Source: an uncultured Acetatifactor sp. (GTDB lineage: Bacteria > Bacillota > Clostridia > Lachnospirales > Lachnospiraceae). Taken from it: DNA of 64,000 bases. The number at the start of each line of letters is the position of its first letter. Positions within the stretch are counted from its first letter, which is position 1. The position numbers and the translations under genes are program-made. Positions 32,720 to 41,328 of the stretch are shown in pieces. The notes under the pieces were generated by a model that searched no databases, was not told the origin of the DNA, and saw nothing but the letters and a program-made list of their open reading frames with translations. Location of the stretch: positions 1-64,000 of the forward strand of contig CAJUGH010000019.1 of assembly GCA_910586215.1 (NCBI GenBank), written 5' to 3'.

Positions 32720-34988
32720 ATTGAAAAAAATATGGGGCAGGCCCCGGTTTCTGCTGTTTCTGTGTGCCTTCATGGCTCTTCATGTGTTTCTGCTGTGGTA
32801 TCAGAATCTGCCGGATGAGCAGACGCCGCCCTTGTCTGCCTATGGGCGGTTCCAGGAGATGACAGCAGGCATGAACGAGGAGGAAAAAGGGGCCTACATC
32901 TGCAGGCGCAAAGAGATCCTGGATGGGGTCTCTTTTGTGGAAGAAGTGCTGCTCTTTCAGGGAGTTTCCGGACAGATGGGCCAGGAGCTGGCAGACCGGG
33001 CCATGGCAGAGCATCCAGGGCTTTTCCAGGAATATGATGAATGGTATCTGAGCGGCGCTTATCTGGAATGGACAGATTCCCTGTGGCGGGAACGGACCAT
33101 GGTAGAAGAGGTGTATGGGGAATGGCAGCAGGTTTCCACCTATGGGGACTATCTGGCATCCATACAGGAGAAAAAGGATACCCTGGGCGGCATCGGGATC
33201 TTTGCCGGATCCGGGGATTCCTTCTCTGCCCGGAATATCCGGAAAAGTGCCCGGGATTATGCGCATCTGACAGCATCCGGGATCCGTTTTACCCTGGGCC
33301 GGACGCTGACAGGTGCCCTGGAGCATATGTGGACAGACCTGGTGCTTCTGCTGGGGGTATTCCTGTCGGTGGGGGAGATGATTCTGGCAGAAAAAGAAAA
33401 GGGGCTGTTTCTTGTGACCCGTGTCACGAAGCATGGACTCACAGGAAGCATTGCGGGTAAGCTGGCCGCCCTCCTGATTCACTGCATTCTGCTGACAGGC
33501 AGTCTGTATGCCGTCAATTTCCTCTTTTTCGGATGCCAGGCCGGGTTCCCGGATGGAAGTGCCAGGCTGCAGTCGGTGGCAGCTTTCCGGGAAAGTCCTT
33601 TTGCCATCCGGATCTGGGAATATGTGATGCTGTCTGTACTGACGAAGGCGGTGGTGCTGTATGGGTTCGGCGTCCTGCTTACAATTCCCTGTCTTCTGGC
33701 AGATTCCTTGGTGCTGCCCTACGGCCTGGGTATGCTGTTTTGCGGGATAAACGGGATCCTGTACCTGGCTGTTCCTGCTTCCTCCAGGGCATTGCCTCTC
33801 AAAACCTTAAATCTGGCCGGTCTGCTCCAGACAAAACGACTTTACGGTGCCTACCTGAACTTTGACCTGTTGGGGTATCCGTTTTCCAGGGTGGTGGCAG
33901 CCTGGCTTGTAATCCTGCTGTTTGTGCTGCTTTCGGTGGGGGGAAGCATCTTCTGCTTTGTAAGGGGACAGCGGCTGGTGCTGCGGAAAGGGCATCTATG
34001 GGTCTGGAGGCCTCCTTTCAAGCCTCATGGCAGTCTTTTGCGTCATGAATGCCACAAAATCATGGTGGGAAACCGGGGGGGTGTGATCTTACTGTGCTGC
34101 ATGGTGCTGGTAGGTAGTTTTGAACTGGGAAGGGCCTGTTACCTTTCGGCAGGGGAACAGTATTACCGGGATATCATGCTGCGCCTGGAAGGAGGGCTGA
34201 CAAAGGAGAAGGAGGACTTGGTGCTGGCAGAGAAAAGCCGATATGAGAAAGCCTTCCAGCAGGTGGAACGGATTGAAAGACTGATGGCAGAAGGGGTTCT
34301 CAGTGAACCGGCCGGGGAGGAGCAGATGGCAAAATGGAAGGGAATCCTGGCTTTCTATCCGGATTTTAGGCGTGTGTGGCAGCAGTACGAGGGGATCAGG
34401 GAGCATGGGGAGGGGCATTTTATCTATGACACAGGATATTTGTATCTGTTTGGGATCTGGGGCGGGGAGAATCTGGTGGATCTGTTGCTTGTGGTGCTGG
34501 GTGTGATCCTGGTGACCGGCAATGGGAACGGCCCGGATACCACTTGTGGAATCTGGAAACTGCTTGGGGCCACCAGGGCAGGAAAGAGGCGCATTCTCAT
34601 GTCCAGACTGCGGGTATGCGTGTCCACAGCCTTGCTGCTGGCCCTGGTTCCTGTGTTGTGCCGGGCAGTCGGGATGCGGGATCTGTTTACCTGGCAGGGG
34701 TTTGGCCTTTCAACAGGAGATATTCCCTGCTGTAGTATGCTGCCCGGATTTCTCACGGCACTGCCTGTGGTCGGCTTTGTGCTGGTATTCGCGCTGTCCC
34801 AGGGGCTGGTGCTGGCCGTGGCGGCGCTGCTGGTATTCGCGCTGAGTCTGTGGCAGAGGACTGGCGCCAGGACATACTTTCTTGCCATGCTGGTGTTTAT
34901 TCTGCCCCTGGTGCTGCAGCTATTGGGTTTATCCTGGGCAGAGCGTTTTTCCCTGTATCCACTCTACTCCTGGATGAGAAGTATGTAA
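32688..34988 (+). CDS. ABC exporter permease
   Basis: A 766-residue membrane protein. The ATG at 32688 (MWIKVKLVIYELKKIWG) lies inside the ATPase gene with GAGAAGGG upstream. The design is doubled: helix, outside domain of about 200 residues, a cluster of helices (about 225-430), a second soluble stretch (about 480-590), and a second cluster to the end. Highly hydrophobic runs such as LVFALSLW and MLVFILPLVLQLLG close it. Substrate is unknown; the upstream two-component system suggests a cell-envelope or peptide stress role. The last 28 codons recur, decayed, at 37363-37449. Confidence 0.88.
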   Translation: MWIKVKLVIYELKKIWGRPRFLLFLCAFMALHVFLLWYQNLPDEQTPPLSAYGRFQEMTAGMNEEEKGAYICRRKEILDGVSFVEEVLLFQGVSGQMGQELADRAMAEHPGLFQEYDEWYLSGAYLEWTDSLWRERTMVEEVYGEWQQVSTYGDYLASIQEKKDTLGGIGIFAGSGDSFSARNIRKSARDYAHLTASGIRFTLGRTLTGALEHMWTDLVLLLGVFLSVGEMILAEKEKGLFLVTRVTKHGLTGSIAGKLAALLIHCILLTGSLYAVNFLFFGCQAGFPDGSARLQSVAAFRESPFAIRIWEYVMLSVLTKAVVLYGFGVLLTIPCLLADSLVLPYGLGMLFCGINGILYLAVPASSRALPLKTLNLAGLLQTKRLYGAYLNFDLLGYPFSRVVAAWLVILLFVLLSVGGSIFCFVRGQRLVLRKGHLWVWRPPFKPHGSLLRHECHKIMVGNRGGVILLCCMVLVGSFELGRACYLSAGEQYYRDIMLRLEGGLTKEKEDLVLAEKSRYEKAFQQVERIERLMAEGVLSEPAGEEQMAKWKGILAFYPDFRRVWQQYEGIREHGEGHFIYDTGYLYLFGIWGGENLVDLLLVVLGVILVTGNGNGPDTTCGIWKLLGATRAGKRRILMSRLRVCVSTALLLALVPVLCRAVGMRDLFTWQGFGLSTGDIPCCSMLPGFLTALPVVGFVLVFALSQGLVLAVAALLVFALSLWQRTGARTYFLAMLVFILPLVLQLLGLSWAERFSLYPLYSWMRSM

Positions 34989-35308
34989 AATGATTCCTGA
35001 AAGCAGACAGCGCCAGGGGTTCAAATCAGTCTGATAATTTCCCCTTTGCGCAGGCGTCTGTCTTATGATGCTGGCTGCGGAACTCCATGAAGTGCGTGTA
35101 AACCCCCATGCAACGGGCTGCTCCACCTTGCCGTTACTGACCAGTGAACCGTAACACGCCGCTCACGGCAACGGTAATTCCTGATACAAACCTGTTGTAT
35201 GTTTTGTTTGCCATATGCTATAATTAGCATCGGTTCGAAGACCAGTGATATACCAGTGACACGGTTTGCGGATTAGTGAGATGAAATGCAGTAAGAGGAG
35301 AAAACGGT
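34989..35308 (+). promoter_or_regulatory. Intergenic region with promoter for the FecR-like gene
   Basis: A 320-base gap with no gene that I can see. A good promoter is present: TTGTAT (35195-35200), 18-base spacer, TATAAT (35219-35224). Upstream, around 35140-35180, GTTAC/GTAAC and GCCG/CGGC arms form imperfect hairpins. AAGAGGAG (35295-35302) is the ribosome binding site for the gene at 35309. Confidence 0.6.
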
Positions 35309-37360
35309 ATGAGAGAGAGAAGAGTACGTTTTAAAGAATTTTCTGCAAGGGCGGCGGCCCTTCTGACATGCATGGTCTGCGTGTTATGTGCTGCTTGTGG
35401 GAACGGAGCGGCCGCTACAACCATGAAGTTGGCACGGGTGGAGGGAGAGGTGTCGGTCCGCGATGAAAAGGAGAAGGATCTGACTCCAGCGGAGGACATG
35501 AATCTGTACAGTGGATATCAACTGAAAACAGGGAAGGAGTCTTATTCCTATATCAATCTGGACAGCGTAAAGCTGACGAAAATGGACGAGGAAAGCGACG
35601 TTGAGATACAAAAATCGGGGAAGGATCTGGAGATTCTGCTGCATTCGGGAAGCCTCTTTTTCAATGTGACGGAGCCTCTAAAGGAGGATGAAACCATGAG
35701 CATCCGCACCTCCAATATGGCGGTAGGTATCAGGGGAACCTGCGGATGGGTGGATGTACCGGGCGAAGGAGAGATGTATGTGTATATCTTAGAGGGAACC
35801 GTGGAATGCAGCATAACGGATCCGGATACCGGGGAGGTCGCGGCAGCGCAGACCGTGACGGAGGGTGAGTCGGCAAGACTTGTGTGGAAGGACGGGAAGG
35901 CAGAGATCATCGTGGAAAATTTCACCAAGGAGGAAATCCCGTTCTTTGTGACGGCAGAGCTTGAGAAGGATTCCAGGTTTGAGGAGCAGGTCGGGGAGAT
36001 TCTGGCAGCGAACGAGGAAGCGTCAGGCAACGGAGCCGAAGACGGGGAAGGCGTGTCCGGCGAAGATGGAAGCGGGGAAGAGACATCCGGCGAAGATGGA
36101 AATGCCGTGCAGGAGCCTGTGGTCATCACAACGAATGTCAATGAATTGGAATTTGTCAACGGAAACGGAACAGGGAATGTGATCGTGACATTGCGGGACG
36201 GGATGTACGGCGCGGTGAATCTGAATGGGGAGGAGATTGTCCCCAACAAGTATTCCACGTATGTGCGCACGCCGAACAAGGAAGGGCAGTTCGCTTTAGG
36301 AGACGGGGAGAATACGTTTGTTTTTGACAACCAAGGTAACATGGTCGTGGAGATACCGGGGCTTATCAGCCTTCAGATATCGGAGAATGCGGCTACCTAC
36401 AGTCGTACAAATGCGGAGGGTCGGAAGGAAGTGGGCTGTTACGACATGGGCGAGGGTCGTATGACCTTGAAGATGGAACTGACAAACGAACAGTGGCAGA
36501 GCAATTTCAGTGCCCAGATTACGGAGATGCAGAATGGAAGCTTTTACTGCTCATCTCCAGGGGATCTGCGGCTTCGTCAGATTCAAAAGGATGGCAGCAC
36601 GGTGTGGACAGATGAGGCGTTGGAAGCAGAGATGGAGAGAATCTGGGAGGAAGAGGAACAGAGCCAGGGAGAACAGATGCCGGACAGGGATTGGGCGAAT
36701 GTCGGAGGAATGTCAAGCTTTATGTATGATCCGGGCTACCCCGTTCAGAGTCCCAACGGCGGTTACATGGTCTGCGCCCCCTGGCTGGAGGCATCGATAT
36801 TCAGGATGTTTGATTGTAACGAGAGGCGATACCTGCGTTTTGATACATACAGGTTGGAGGAAGGTTTTGTGTGGAATCAATTTGAGGAGATGTGGCCCCA
36901 GTCCTTTTATGATGACGGACAGTGGTATGCAAACAAAGGGACACAGGTGGTTATGCGGGGCTTTGTCACTTACGGCGGCGAAGACCATACGGATTACCTG
37001 GTGGATTTCTCCAAAGCCAGGACGGACGAATTGGGAAACGTGTTGAATCTTTCCGACTTGATTCTGGCGGAGTATCCCTATATCAGCCTTGCGGGAGACG
37101 GATATTACGCGGCAAGCGATGGCGAGTCGTGGTTTTACCTGAATGAGCAGGGCAGCATGGTAAATTCGGCCCGATGGACCGACTGTTCCGGCTTTTATGA
37201 CGGTTATGCCCTTGTGGTGGAGGAGGACGGCATGGCATACGTGGTGGATAAGAATTTTGATAAGGTCACGGAGGGGTATCCGGCAGACTCAGTGTCACGG
37301 TCGGGAGGAATGCTATGCGTCAGAAAAGGGGACGAACAAACATTTATTTATATTCGGTAA
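35309..37360 (+). CDS. FecR-domain lipoprotein with WG-like repeats
   Basis: A 683-residue secreted protein. The N-terminus is basic, then hydrophobic, and ends in LCAAC, a likely lipobox. Residues about 35-215 are a FecR-like domain (VEGEVSVRDEKEKDL, GYQLKTGKESYSYINLDS, LLHSGSLFFNVTEPL, MAVGIRGTCGWVDVPG). An acidic Gly/Glu linker with repeated SGEDG follows (about 235-265). The C-terminal 400 residues have WG/KWG-type repeats (GMYGAVNLNGEEIVPNKYS, GQFALGDGENTFVFDNQGNMV, DGYALVVEEDGMAYVVDKNFDKV). It has its own promoter and lies between a permease gene and a remnant of that permease's 3' end, so it looks inserted. Function unknown. Confidence 0.86.
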   Translation: MRERRVRFKEFSARAAALLTCMVCVLCAACGNGAAATTMKLARVEGEVSVRDEKEKDLTPAEDMNLYSGYQLKTGKESYSYINLDSVKLTKMDEESDVEIQKSGKDLEILLHSGSLFFNVTEPLKEDETMSIRTSNMAVGIRGTCGWVDVPGEGEMYVYILEGTVECSITDPDTGEVAAAQTVTEGESARLVWKDGKAEIIVENFTKEEIPFFVTAELEKDSRFEEQVGEILAANEEASGNGAEDGEGVSGEDGSGEETSGEDGNAVQEPVVITTNVNELEFVNGNGTGNVIVTLRDGMYGAVNLNGEEIVPNKYSTYVRTPNKEGQFALGDGENTFVFDNQGNMVVEIPGLISLQISENAATYSRTNAEGRKEVGCYDMGEGRMTLKMELTNEQWQSNFSAQITEMQNGSFYCSSPGDLRLRQIQKDGSTVWTDEALEAEMERIWEEEEQSQGEQMPDRDWANVGGMSSFMYDPGYPVQSPNGGYMVCAPWLEASIFRMFDCNERRYLRFDTYRLEEGFVWNQFEEMWPQSFYDDGQWYANKGTQVVMRGFVTYGGEDHTDYLVDFSKARTDELGNVLNLSDLILAEYPYISLAGDGYYAASDGESWFYLNEQGSMVNSARWTDCSGFYDGYALVVEEDGMAYVVDKNFDKVTEGYPADSVSRSGGMLCVRKGDEQTFIYIR

Positions 37361-37362
37361 GT

Positions 37363-37449
37363 ATGTTTGTGCTGGTTCTGCCCCTTACGCTGTAGCTATT
37401 GGGTTTATCCTGGGCAGAGCGTTTTTCCCTGTATCCATTCTATTTCTGA
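37363..37449 (+). pseudogene. Remnant: 3' end of a second ABC permease gene
   Basis: Reads MFVLVLPLTL-stop-LLGLSWAERFSLYPFYF, against MLVFILPLVLQLLGLSWAERFSLYPLYSW at the end of the permease gene (about 34890-34975). A run of over 40 bases, covering LLGLSWAERFSLYP, is identical; the copy has a TAG where the original has CAG. It begins 2 bases after the FecR gene's stop. So a permease paralogue, or a duplicated end, once stood here. Confidence 0.85.
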
Positions 37450-37560
37450 ATGTCAGACATTTTATGAAGAATTCGCAACCAGGGGTTCCTGATTCCGGAA
37501 CTTGTGATATACTTCCTAAGTGAAGTATCATATGCGGGGCAGACGCAGGGAGGTATCATT

Positions 37561-38556
37561 GTGAAAAAAGTTCGTATGGCAGGCACAGATTTAACCTTAA
37601 GCAGAATCTGTCTGGGCACGGATCAGTTCGGGAGTAAGCTGTCCGGACAGGAGGCCTTTCGTATCCTGGATCATTTCCGGGATCTGGGGGGCAACTTCCT
37701 GGATACGGCCAACATATATGGGAAATGGCTTCCGGACGGCATCAACCACAGCGAGCGTCTGGTAGGACAGTGGCTGCGGGAGAGGAAAGCTGCCCAGGAC
37801 ATGGTGGTGGCCACCAAGGGCGGCCATTATGACCTGGACCATCCCGGGATCAGCCGGGTTACAAGGGAAGGGATCCGGGCCGACCTGGAGGAGAGTCTTT
37901 GGTCCCTTGGTCTGGAGCGGATTGATTTTTACTGGCTTCACCGGGACAATCCGGCCATGGAGATGGAAGAGCTGATTGGCATCCTGGAGGAGCTGGTGAA
38001 GGAAGGGAAGATCCGCTATTACGGCGCTTCCAATTTCTGCCTGGAGCGGCTGGAAGAAGCTTACGCTTACGCTGACACTCACAGAGGGCAGGGTTTTCGG
38101 GCTGTGTCCAACCAGTGGAGCCTGGCTGTGGATCGCAAGCAGGGAGAGGCTTCGCAGAATGCGGCTACAGGGGACCCTACCATGGTGAAGACTAATCGGA
38201 CTCTCTATGAATGGCACAGGCAGACAGGCATGCCGCTGGTACCCTACAGCTCATCTGCCGGGGGATATTTTGCCAGGCTGGAGGCCGGGCAGATGTCTGA
38301 AGGTATGGCTGCAAAATATGACCAGGATCGGAACCGGGAAATATTTCATCTGTTGCAGGAGGAATCTGCCCGTTGCGGGATCAGCGCCTTTGGCCTGGGA
38401 CAGGCATTCCTGCTGGCCCAGCCTTTTCAAGTATATCCTGCCACCGCGGTGTCCTCGCCGGACCAGATGGCAGAGTTTGCAGCGATCTGTGGATATGAGA
38501 TGCCGGATGGGCTGGCGGGAAAGCTTCTGGAGGAGAAGTATACAAAAAATTGCTAA
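37561..38556 (+). CDS. Aldo/keto reductase
   Basis: A 331-residue NADPH-dependent oxidoreductase of the (beta/alpha)8 aldo/keto reductase family. The catalytic set is present: DTANIYGKW (Asp and Tyr), VVATKGG (Lys) and YWLHRDNP (His). The NADP-binding end is AFGLGQAFLLAQPF and ATAVSSPDQM. The start is the GTG at 37561, after GGGAGG; the frame upstream to 37504 lacks a site. Substrate unknown; sugar or ketone reduction is typical for the family. It stands alone between the permease remnant and the rimP operon promoter. Confidence 0.92.
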   Translation: MKKVRMAGTDLTLSRICLGTDQFGSKLSGQEAFRILDHFRDLGGNFLDTANIYGKWLPDGINHSERLVGQWLRERKAAQDMVVATKGGHYDLDHPGISRVTREGIRADLEESLWSLGLERIDFYWLHRDNPAMEMEELIGILEELVKEGKIRYYGASNFCLERLEEAYAYADTHRGQGFRAVSNQWSLAVDRKQGEASQNAATGDPTMVKTNRTLYEWHRQTGMPLVPYSSSAGGYFARLEAGQMSEGMAAKYDQDRNREIFHLLQEESARCGISAFGLGQAFLLAQPFQVYPATAVSSPDQMAEFAAICGYEMPDGLAGKLLEEKYTKNC

Positions 38557-38587
38557 CAAAAAATTCGGAGGAAATTCCAGAAACCTA

Positions 38588-38616
38588 TTGACATTTTCTG
38601 GATGAAGGACTATACT
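38588..38616 (+). promoter_or_regulatory. Sigma-A promoter of the rimP-nusA-infB operon
   Basis: TTGACA at 38588-38593 and TATACT at 38611-38616 with a 17-base spacer, close to consensus. It sits 32 bases after the aldo/keto reductase stop codon and about 115 bases before rimP. Confidence 0.88.
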
Positions 38617-38644
38617 TCACTTGTTGATGATGATGGTAAAAGGT

Positions 38645-38674
38645 AAGAGTGGCTGACACGCCACTCTTTCTTGT
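38645..38674 (+). terminator. Leader hairpin / attenuator before rimP
   Basis: AAGAGTGGC (38645-38653) pairs with GCCACTCTT (38660-38668) around TGACAC, followed by TCTTGTTT. In the untranslated leader of the operon it looks like an attenuator or partial terminator. Confidence 0.65.
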
Positions 38675-38738
38675 TTGGCTACAGGTACCGCAGGCCGTAA
38701 GGCTGCGTCCGGCAGTGGTACAGGAAGGAGGACAGGAT

Positions 38739-39209
38739 ATGTCCCGCAGGGAAGAATATGAGGAGAAGACAGAGAGGCTTCTTGCCCCCATTGCCCAGGC
38801 GAACGGGGTATCTGTCTACGATGTGGAATATGTAAAGGAAGGCAGGGACTGTTATCTGAGGGCTTATATCGACAAAGAGGGCGGCGTGAACATCCAGGAC
38901 TGTGAGAATGTGAGCAGACAGCTGTCAGATGTGCTGGACCGGGAGGACTTCATTCCGGATGCCTATATCCTGGAGGTGAGCAGTCCCGGACTGGGCAGGA
39001 CCCTGAAGAAGGATAAACACCTGCAGGCAAGCCTTGGCAGTAAGGTGGAAGTGAAGCTGTACAAGGCCTTAGAGGAGAGGAAGGAGTACGGTGGGATCCT
39101 GGAGGGCTTTGACCAGGGAACCATCACGATAGCAGTGGAAGGGGAAGATGCTCCCAGGCACTTTAACCGGGAGGACATTGCGCTGGTCAGGCTGGCGCTG
39201 GATTTCTAA
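38739..39209 (+). CDS. rimP: Ribosome maturation factor RimP
   Basis: A 156-residue protein needed for 30S subunit maturation. Typical stretches are GVSVYDVEYVKEGRDCYLRAYIDKEGGV, CENVSRQLSDVLD and YILEVSSPGLGRTLKKDKH, followed by the C-terminal SH3-like domain. The ATG at 38739 follows AGGAAGGAGG. It is the first gene of the conserved rimP-nusA-rnpM-ylxQ-infB-rbfA cluster. Confidence 0.97.
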   Translation: MSRREEYEEKTERLLAPIAQANGVSVYDVEYVKEGRDCYLRAYIDKEGGVNIQDCENVSRQLSDVLDREDFIPDAYILEVSSPGLGRTLKKDKHLQASLGSKVEVKLYKALEERKEYGGILEGFDQGTITIAVEGEDAPRHFNREDIALVRLALDF

Positions 39210-39293
39210 GGGGACAAAAGAAGCAGGACATAAGAACAGCCAGGAAATTGGATACTGGGAACAAAGATGGCAATAGCCAGAATGGAGGAAATG

Positions 39294-40661
39294 ATGAATA
39301 AGGAATTGATGGAAGCACTGGACATTTTGGAGAGGGAAAAGGAGATCAGCAAGGAAACCTTGTTTGAGGCGATCGAGAACTCTCTGCTGACCGCGTGCAA
39401 GAACCACTTCGGAAAAGCGGACAATGTGCACGTGGAAATTGACCGGGAGACCTGCGATTTCCTGGTATATGCGGAGAAGGAAGTGATGGAGAACGCCGAG
39501 GACGTGGAGGATCCCTGCCTGCAGATATCCCTTGAGGATGCCAGGGAGCTATCCACCAAGGCCCAGGTGGGCGATATGCTCCATGTGGAGATACAGTCCA
39601 AGGAATTCGGCCGTATTGCCACCCAGAATGCCAAGAATGTGATCCTCCAGAAGATCCGGGAGGAGGAGCGCAGTGTCATCTATAACCAGTATTATGAGAA
39701 GGAAAAGGATGTGATCACAGGCGTGGTGCAGCGTTATGTGGGCAGGAATATCAGTATCAATCTGGGAAAGGCCGATGCCATGCTCACCGAGAGCGAACAG
39801 GTGAAGGGAGAGGTGTTTCGTCCTACGGAGCGTATTAAGGTATATATCCTGGAGGTGAAGAACACACCGAAAGGACCCCGCATCAATGTGAGCCGCACCC
39901 ATCCGGAACTGGTCAAGAGGCTGTTTGAGTCTGAGGTCACGGAGATCCGGGACGGCACTGTGGAGATCAAGAGCATTGCCAGGGAGGCTGGAAGCCGTAC
40001 CAAGCTGGCTGTGTGGAGCAACAATCCCAATGTGGATCCTGTAGGGGCCTGTGTGGGTATGAACGGCGCCAGAGTCAACGCCATTGTGGAGGAGCTGCGG
40101 GGAGAAAAGATCGACATTGTCACCTGGGATGAGAATCCCGGCAACCTGATCCAGAATGCCCTGTCCCCGGCAAAGATTGTGGCAGTGTTCGCAGATCCGG
40201 ATGAGAAGACAGCCAAGGTGGTGGTGCCGGATTACCAGCTTTCCCTGGCCATCGGCAAGGAGGGACAGAACGCCAGGCTGGCGGCCAGACTCACTGGTTA
40301 CAAAATTGATATCAAATCGGAAACCCAGGCTAAAGATGCACCGGGCTTCAGGTATGAGGATTATATGGATGAGGATTACGGTGAGGAATCCTATGAGGAC
40401 GATGAAAATGTAGTGTATGAGGAGGGTGAGTACGGGGAAGATGTAGAGGAAGGTTACACAGGGGAAGAAAATGGCCCGGCAGAAGGGGGCTACCAGCAGG
40501 AGGATGGTTACCTGGAAACAGGCATTTATCCAGAGGACAGTGGGTATGAGCAGGCAGGCACCTACCCGGAGGAGGGCTATCCCCAGACAGGAGACGGCAC
40601 GGAAGCGTATGGGAACGGGACAGAAGATGCCCAGGCAGCATATGCGGACAGCCAGTTATAA
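39294..40661 (+). CDS. nusA: Transcription termination/antitermination factor NusA
   Basis: A 455-residue RNA-polymerase-binding factor. Order: N-terminal domain, S1 domain (ITGVVQRYVGRNISINLG), then two KH domains (VGACVGMNGARVNAIVEELRGEKIDIV and LAIGKEGQNARLAARLTGYKIDI). A long acidic Glu/Gly/Tyr-rich tail of about 100 residues (YMDEDYGEESYEDDEN onward) follows; it is low-complexity and longer than in Bacillus NusA (371 residues). I chose the ATG at 39294 (MNKELMEALDIL), 5 bases after GGAGG, rather than 39267, because it matches the usual NusA start. Confidence 0.96.
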   Translation: MNKELMEALDILEREKEISKETLFEAIENSLLTACKNHFGKADNVHVEIDRETCDFLVYAEKEVMENAEDVEDPCLQISLEDARELSTKAQVGDMLHVEIQSKEFGRIATQNAKNVILQKIREEERSVIYNQYYEKEKDVITGVVQRYVGRNISINLGKADAMLTESEQVKGEVFRPTERIKVYILEVKNTPKGPRINVSRTHPELVKRLFESEVTEIRDGTVEIKSIAREAGSRTKLAVWSNNPNVDPVGACVGMNGARVNAIVEELRGEKIDIVTWDENPGNLIQNALSPAKIVAVFADPDEKTAKVVVPDYQLSLAIGKEGQNARLAARLTGYKIDIKSETQAKDAPGFRYEDYMDEDYGEESYEDDENVVYEEGEYGEDVEEGYTGEENGPAEGGYQQEDGYLETGIYPEDSGYEQAGTYPEEGYPQTGDGTEAYGNGTEDAQAAYADSQL

Positions 40662-40712
40662 TGGCACGGAAGCCAGGAACGGCATGGCCCAAGGAGCATA
40701 CAGGGGGTGGAT

Positions 40713-40985
40713 ATGGCGAAGAAGATTCCGTTGAGGCAGTGTGTGGGCTGCGGTGAGATGAAGGGTAAAAAGGAGATGATGCGGGTCCTGAGGACCGCCG
40801 AAAATGAGATTTGCCTGGATGTCACAGGCAAGAAGAACGGAAGAGGCGCATATGTTTGTAAGAGCAGGGAATGCCTGCAAAGGGCCAGAAAGAACAAGGG
40901 CCTGGAGCGCTCTTTCAAGATGAGTATTCCAAATGAAGTGTATGACATTTTGGAGAAGGAGTTTGAATCGATTGAAGCAGAATAA
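40713..40985 (+). CDS. rnpM: YlxR family RNA-binding protein (RnpM)
   Basis: A 90-residue protein of the YlxR family; recent work links it to RNase P control. It has PLRQCVGCGEMKGKKEMMR with the CxxC pair, then GRGAYVCKSRECLQRARK. The ATG at 40713 follows AGGGGG closely. It lies between nusA and the L7Ae-like gene, the conserved place for this family. Confidence 0.95.
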   Translation: MAKKIPLRQCVGCGEMKGKKEMMRVLRTAENEICLDVTGKKNGRGAYVCKSRECLQRARKNKGLERSFKMSIPNEVYDILEKEFESIEAE

Positions 40986-41289
40986 AGTCTTTTCGCTTTT
41001 GGGAATTGCAATGAGAGGGCGCAATCTGGTCAGCGGCGAATTCCAGACCCTGGATGCGGTGAAAAAGGGCTCCGCCATGCTGGTGATCATTGCGGAGGAT
41101 GCGTCTGAGAATACCAGAAAGTTATTTACCGATAAGTGTACGTATTACCAGGTGCCAGTTTACAGGTACGGGACGAAGGAGGAACTGGGCCGGGCAATCG
41201 GAAAGGACTTGCGGTCATCTGTAGGCGTATGTAACGCAGGGTTAGCGGATGCAGTTATCAGACAATTAAGTGCAGAAGGACGGACTTAA
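40972..41289 (+). CDS. ylxQ: L7Ae-like ribosomal/K-turn-binding protein (YlxQ)
   Basis: A 105-residue protein of the L7Ae/L30e/S12e fold (VFSLLGIAMRGRNLVSGEF, SAMLVIIAEDASENTRKLF, GTKEELGRAIGKDLRSSVGV). It is likely an RNA K-turn binder. The best start is the TTG at 40972 (MKQNKVFSLL), 10 bases after GGAG inside rnpM, which it overlaps by 14 bases; an upstream ATG in frame (40933) would add a tail not usual for the family. Confidence 0.9.
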   Translation: MKQNKVFSLLGIAMRGRNLVSGEFQTLDAVKKGSAMLVIIAEDASENTRKLFTDKCTYYQVPVYRYGTKEELGRAIGKDLRSSVGVCNAGLADAVIRQLSAEGRT

Positions 41290-41328
41290 AAACGAAAGTA
41301 GCCGCTAGCGGCAGAAATGGAGGAAAGC

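Noticed and set aside
37500..37530. TATACT with flanking inverted bases before the aldo/keto reductase
   Set aside because: No matching -35 at a proper distance, so I did not call a promoter.
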